Assembly: GCA_035935775.1 (NCBI GenBank)
Contig: DASYWT010000311.1
Span: 1-15,166 of the forward strand
Length of the DNA: 15,166 nt
Direction of reading: 5' to 3'
Source: JAICWP01 sp035935775
GTDB lineage: Bacteria; Acidobacteriota; Terriglobia; Terriglobales; Acidobacteriaceae
Part shown: positions 14,272 through 15,166 of the stretch, in pieces
Position numbering within the stretch: the stretch's first letter is position 1
Layout: every line of letters starts with the position of its first letter
Translations under genes and position numbers: made by a program
The notes under the pieces: generated by a model
The model's input: the letters and a program-made list of their open reading frames with translations, nothing else
Databases searched by the model: none
What the model was told of the DNA's origin: nothing

Positions 14272-14409
14272 GTGGTGGTGAGGCGATTTATCACCAGTGA
14301 CGACGCAAAGCACAGGCCTCCAAGGCGTAAGAGGCCCGAAAGAAGTCACTTGTTGACTCCAGCAAAGCACCCTAGCCGGACGCCTGAACAAACAGTTGCA
14401 GCGTCATAG
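14272..14409 (+). CDS. Possible small basic protein (45 codons, GTG start)
   Basis: An open frame too short for ordinary gene finding. It begins with three GTG codons (14272, 14275, 14278) right after AGGAGG (14261-14266), with a 5-base spacer to the first GTG. The translation starts MVVRRFITSDDAKHRPPRRK and ends in TVAAS before TAG. It is rich in Arg, Lys, Pro and His. It overlaps the 3' end of the opposite-strand gene by 6 bases. A chance frame of this length is quite possible in GC-rich DNA, so the ribosome binding site is the only real support. The same bases form inverted repeats, so a structured RNA is an alternative. Confidence 0.25.
   Translation: MVVRRFITSDDAKHRPPRRKRPERSHLLTPAKHPSRTPEQTVAAS
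14276..14358. repeat. Overlapping and mutually exclusive inverted repeats
   Basis: Four pairs are visible: TGGTGA/TCACCA (14276-14281 with 14291-14296); AGTGAC/GTCACT (14296-14301 with 14345-14350); inside it GGCCTC/GAGGCC (14315-14320 with 14331-14336); and AGTCA/TGACT (14344-14348 with 14354-14358), which competes with the AGTGAC/GTCACT pair. There is no T-tract after any of them. This could be a weak terminator of the minus-strand membrane-protein gene, a regulatory RNA fold or coincidence. Confidence 0.35.
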
Positions 14410-14763
14410 CGACTGACTTCCAGGGGTGCGATCTGTTATGGATGCAATCGACAGCCTGGGAATCCTTTTCAAAGCAGCCAGCGACGCGGCAAACAGAACC
14501 AGACTGACCAATTCCAGCATCACAAAGGTAATGCGAGGAAGCATAATGGGCAGGACGGGATTAAAAAGCACTCCCACAGCAAGGAATGCCGTAGCCCATA
14601 AGTACTTACCTCGACTAGTCGATTGCACGAGGACAACAATGGCACCGGCAAAAACCACAAGCGCCGCCAGTGCGGTGCGGTAATCGGCAAGGGAATGCGA
14701 GTTCAGGGCCACCAGGATGAGTAATGCGGCAATGGAGCCCCATTTCATTAGTTTCGTGGTCAT
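14404..14763 (-). CDS. Small four-helix membrane protein, DUF6804-like
   Basis: 119 residues, with four predicted membrane helices (about 7-22, 29-47, 54-71, 79-97) and a short polar C-terminus. The third helix ends with AVGVLFNPVLPIMLPR (62-77); this 'FNP-x-x-P-I' pattern with an early Tyr (ALADYRT-like) recalls the DUF6804 family of small bacterial membrane proteins, whose function is unknown. The start was moved to the ATG at 14763 because CGGAG (14770-14774) lies about 6 bases upstream; the 38 codons upstream are hydrophilic and look non-coding. It precedes the structured gap and the operon promoter, so it is probably its own unit or cotranscribed with the 67-residue gene 124 bases upstream. 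Confidence 0.7.
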   Translation of the reverse strand: MTTKLMKWGSIAALLILVALNSHSLADYRTALAALVVFAGAIVVLVQSTSRGKYLWATAFLAVGVLFNPVLPIMLPRITFVMLELVSLVLFAASLAALKRIPRLSIASITDRTPGSQSL

Positions 14764-14820
14764 TGCAGTCTCCGTTTCTTTCGTTCTACATCTATATCTT
14801 CTTGAGCAGAGCACGAACCG

Positions 14821-14850
14821 CGGGCTCTCAAGCCGCTGCAGGCGAGCCCG
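14821..14850. terminator. Hairpin CGGGCTC/GAGCCCG between the two small genes
   Basis: A 7-bp perfect GC-rich stem (14821-14827 with 14844-14850) enclosing a smaller GCC/GGC pairing. It lies 37 bases after the stop of the 67-residue gene on the minus strand and 58 upstream of the next ATG. No T-tract follows it on either strand, so termination, if any, is not of the classical intrinsic kind. Confidence 0.3.
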
Positions 14851-14887
14851 TTCTGGCAAAACCAACTTAAATCCCAAATGCTAAGCA

Positions 14888-15091
14888 CTAACCCCTTACC
14901 GAAACTAACTCCGGGCTGCAGCGAGAAGTTTGGAGGGATTTGACCGCGTCTTCGGCCGTGAATTTCCCCATAATCAGGGCCAGTTTACGGTCGGCTGTCG
15001 TCTGGATCGGAGTCCGATCGATCCGCTGCACGTATTCAGTGGTATGGGTACCGTTACGCTTGACTTTCACAACAAATTTGATGCATTTCAT
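14888..15091 (-). CDS. Small protein of unknown function (67 residues)
   Basis: 67 residues beginning MKCIKFVVKVKRNGTHTTEY and containing VQRIDRTPIQTTADRKLALI and MGKFTAEDAVKSLQTSRC. It is soluble, basic and has no membrane segment or signal peptide. The start at 15091 is chosen because AAGGAG (15103-15108) precedes this ATG; the longer frame would begin at a TTG inside sequence with no ribosome binding site. The N-terminal KFVVKVKRNGTHTTEYVQRI looks like a beta-hairpin followed by a helical C-terminal half (ADRKLALIMGKFTAEDAVKSL). I do not recognise a family. The gene lies upstream of the membrane-protein gene in the same direction. Confidence 0.6.
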   Translation of the reverse strand: MKCIKFVVKVKRNGTHTTEYVQRIDRTPIQTTADRKLALIMGKFTAEDAVKSLQTSRCSPELVSVRG

Positions 15092-15133
15092 GGTCTCTCT
15101 CGCTCCTTCGGATGACAAGCAAAGGTGACGAAC

Positions 15134-15164
15134 AAATGGGAGGGGTATAAGCCGCCTCCCATTT
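15134..15164. terminator. Perfect 10-bp stem hairpin upstream of the 67-residue gene
   Basis: AAATGGGAGG (15134-15143) and CCTCCCATTT (15155-15164) are exact reverse complements with an 11-base loop. On the minus strand the stem's 3' side reads CCTCCCATTT and is followed by GTTCG, so only a short T-run is present. It could terminate the unseen gene to the right or a plus-strand transcript. It is the longest perfect stem seen in the window. Confidence 0.4.
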
Positions 15165-15166
15165 CT

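Larger units (their letters stand above)
14044..14403. other. 360-base gap with inverted repeats and no long gene
   Basis: Between the TPR gene (whose signal peptide begins at 14043) and the end of the small membrane-protein gene at 14404 there is no long ORF on either strand. It contains the operon promoter, a G9 run (14178-14186), a 10-bp perfect palindrome CCTCCGGAGG (14247-14256), a polypurine tract GGAGGGAGGAGGAGGAA (14252-14268), and nested inverted repeats at 14276-14358. The only candidate gene is a 45-codon GTG-start frame at 14272-14409. No tRNA-like or riboswitch-like sequence was recognised. Confidence 0.6.

Noticed and set aside
14764..14877. N-terminal 38-residue extension of the small membrane protein
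   Set aside because: Hydrophilic, runs through an intergenic hairpin region, while the ATG at 14763 has a good Shine-Dalgarno.

Overview
This GC-rich window with short intergenic gaps most likely comes from the chromosome of a member of the Acidobacteriota, probably class Terriglobia. The basis is an orphan duplicated MacB/FtsX-type permease of the ADOP kind, two tandem signal peptidases sharing an unusual C-terminal tail, secreted TPR proteins with Ala/Gln/Pro/Gly-rich leaders, and intergenic GTGCCCACAC-type palindromic minisatellites. No phage, plasmid, transposase, CRISPR, tRNA or rRNA sequence is visible.

Layout. (1) 13-2421 (+): an ADOP-type permease with no ABC ATPase gene in view. It runs convergently, 13 bases apart, into (2) a minus-strand three-gene unit at 4056-2435: an ECF-type sigma factor, its probable membrane-bound zinc anti-sigma factor (ATGA overlap), and a membrane protein with a double zinc ribbon. 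(3) A 288-base divergent spacer containing an 18-base inverted repeat leads to (4) an APC-family permease at 4345-5688 (+). (5) At 5689-5925 is a convergent junction filled with low-complexity CGCTCGCTTCG sequence, a short stem-loop and about five 23-24-base self-complementary tandem repeats.

(6) 14043-5926 (-) is a seven-gene run that reads like one long operon: a secreted TPR protein with a degenerate HTxxH motif, a second secreted TPR protein, RNase III (rnc), two signal peptidases I (lepB paralogues), an AsmA-family protein and a small secreted protein. Four of its junctions are 0-33 bases or 4-base overlaps (GTGA, ATGA, ATGA, plus one 33-base gap). A good sigma70-like promoter (TTGACC-17-TAAACT) sits in front of the first gene. 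The common theme is envelope biogenesis: signal-peptide removal, AsmA-type lipid or outer-membrane handling and exported proteins, with rnc carried along. (7) 14044-14403 is a 360-base gap without any long gene. It holds overlapping inverted repeats, a G9 tract and a possible 45-codon ORF with a perfect AGGAGG. (8) 14404-15091 (-) has two small genes, a four-helix membrane protein resembling DUF6804 and a 67-residue protein I do not recognise, followed by a 10-bp stem hairpin at the window edge.

I see no convincing undescribed multi-gene system. The most unusual items are the alternating hairpin minisatellite, the tandem lepB/AsmA/secreted-protein coupling, the HTxxH-TPR protein, and the structured gap with a possible small ORF at 14272.
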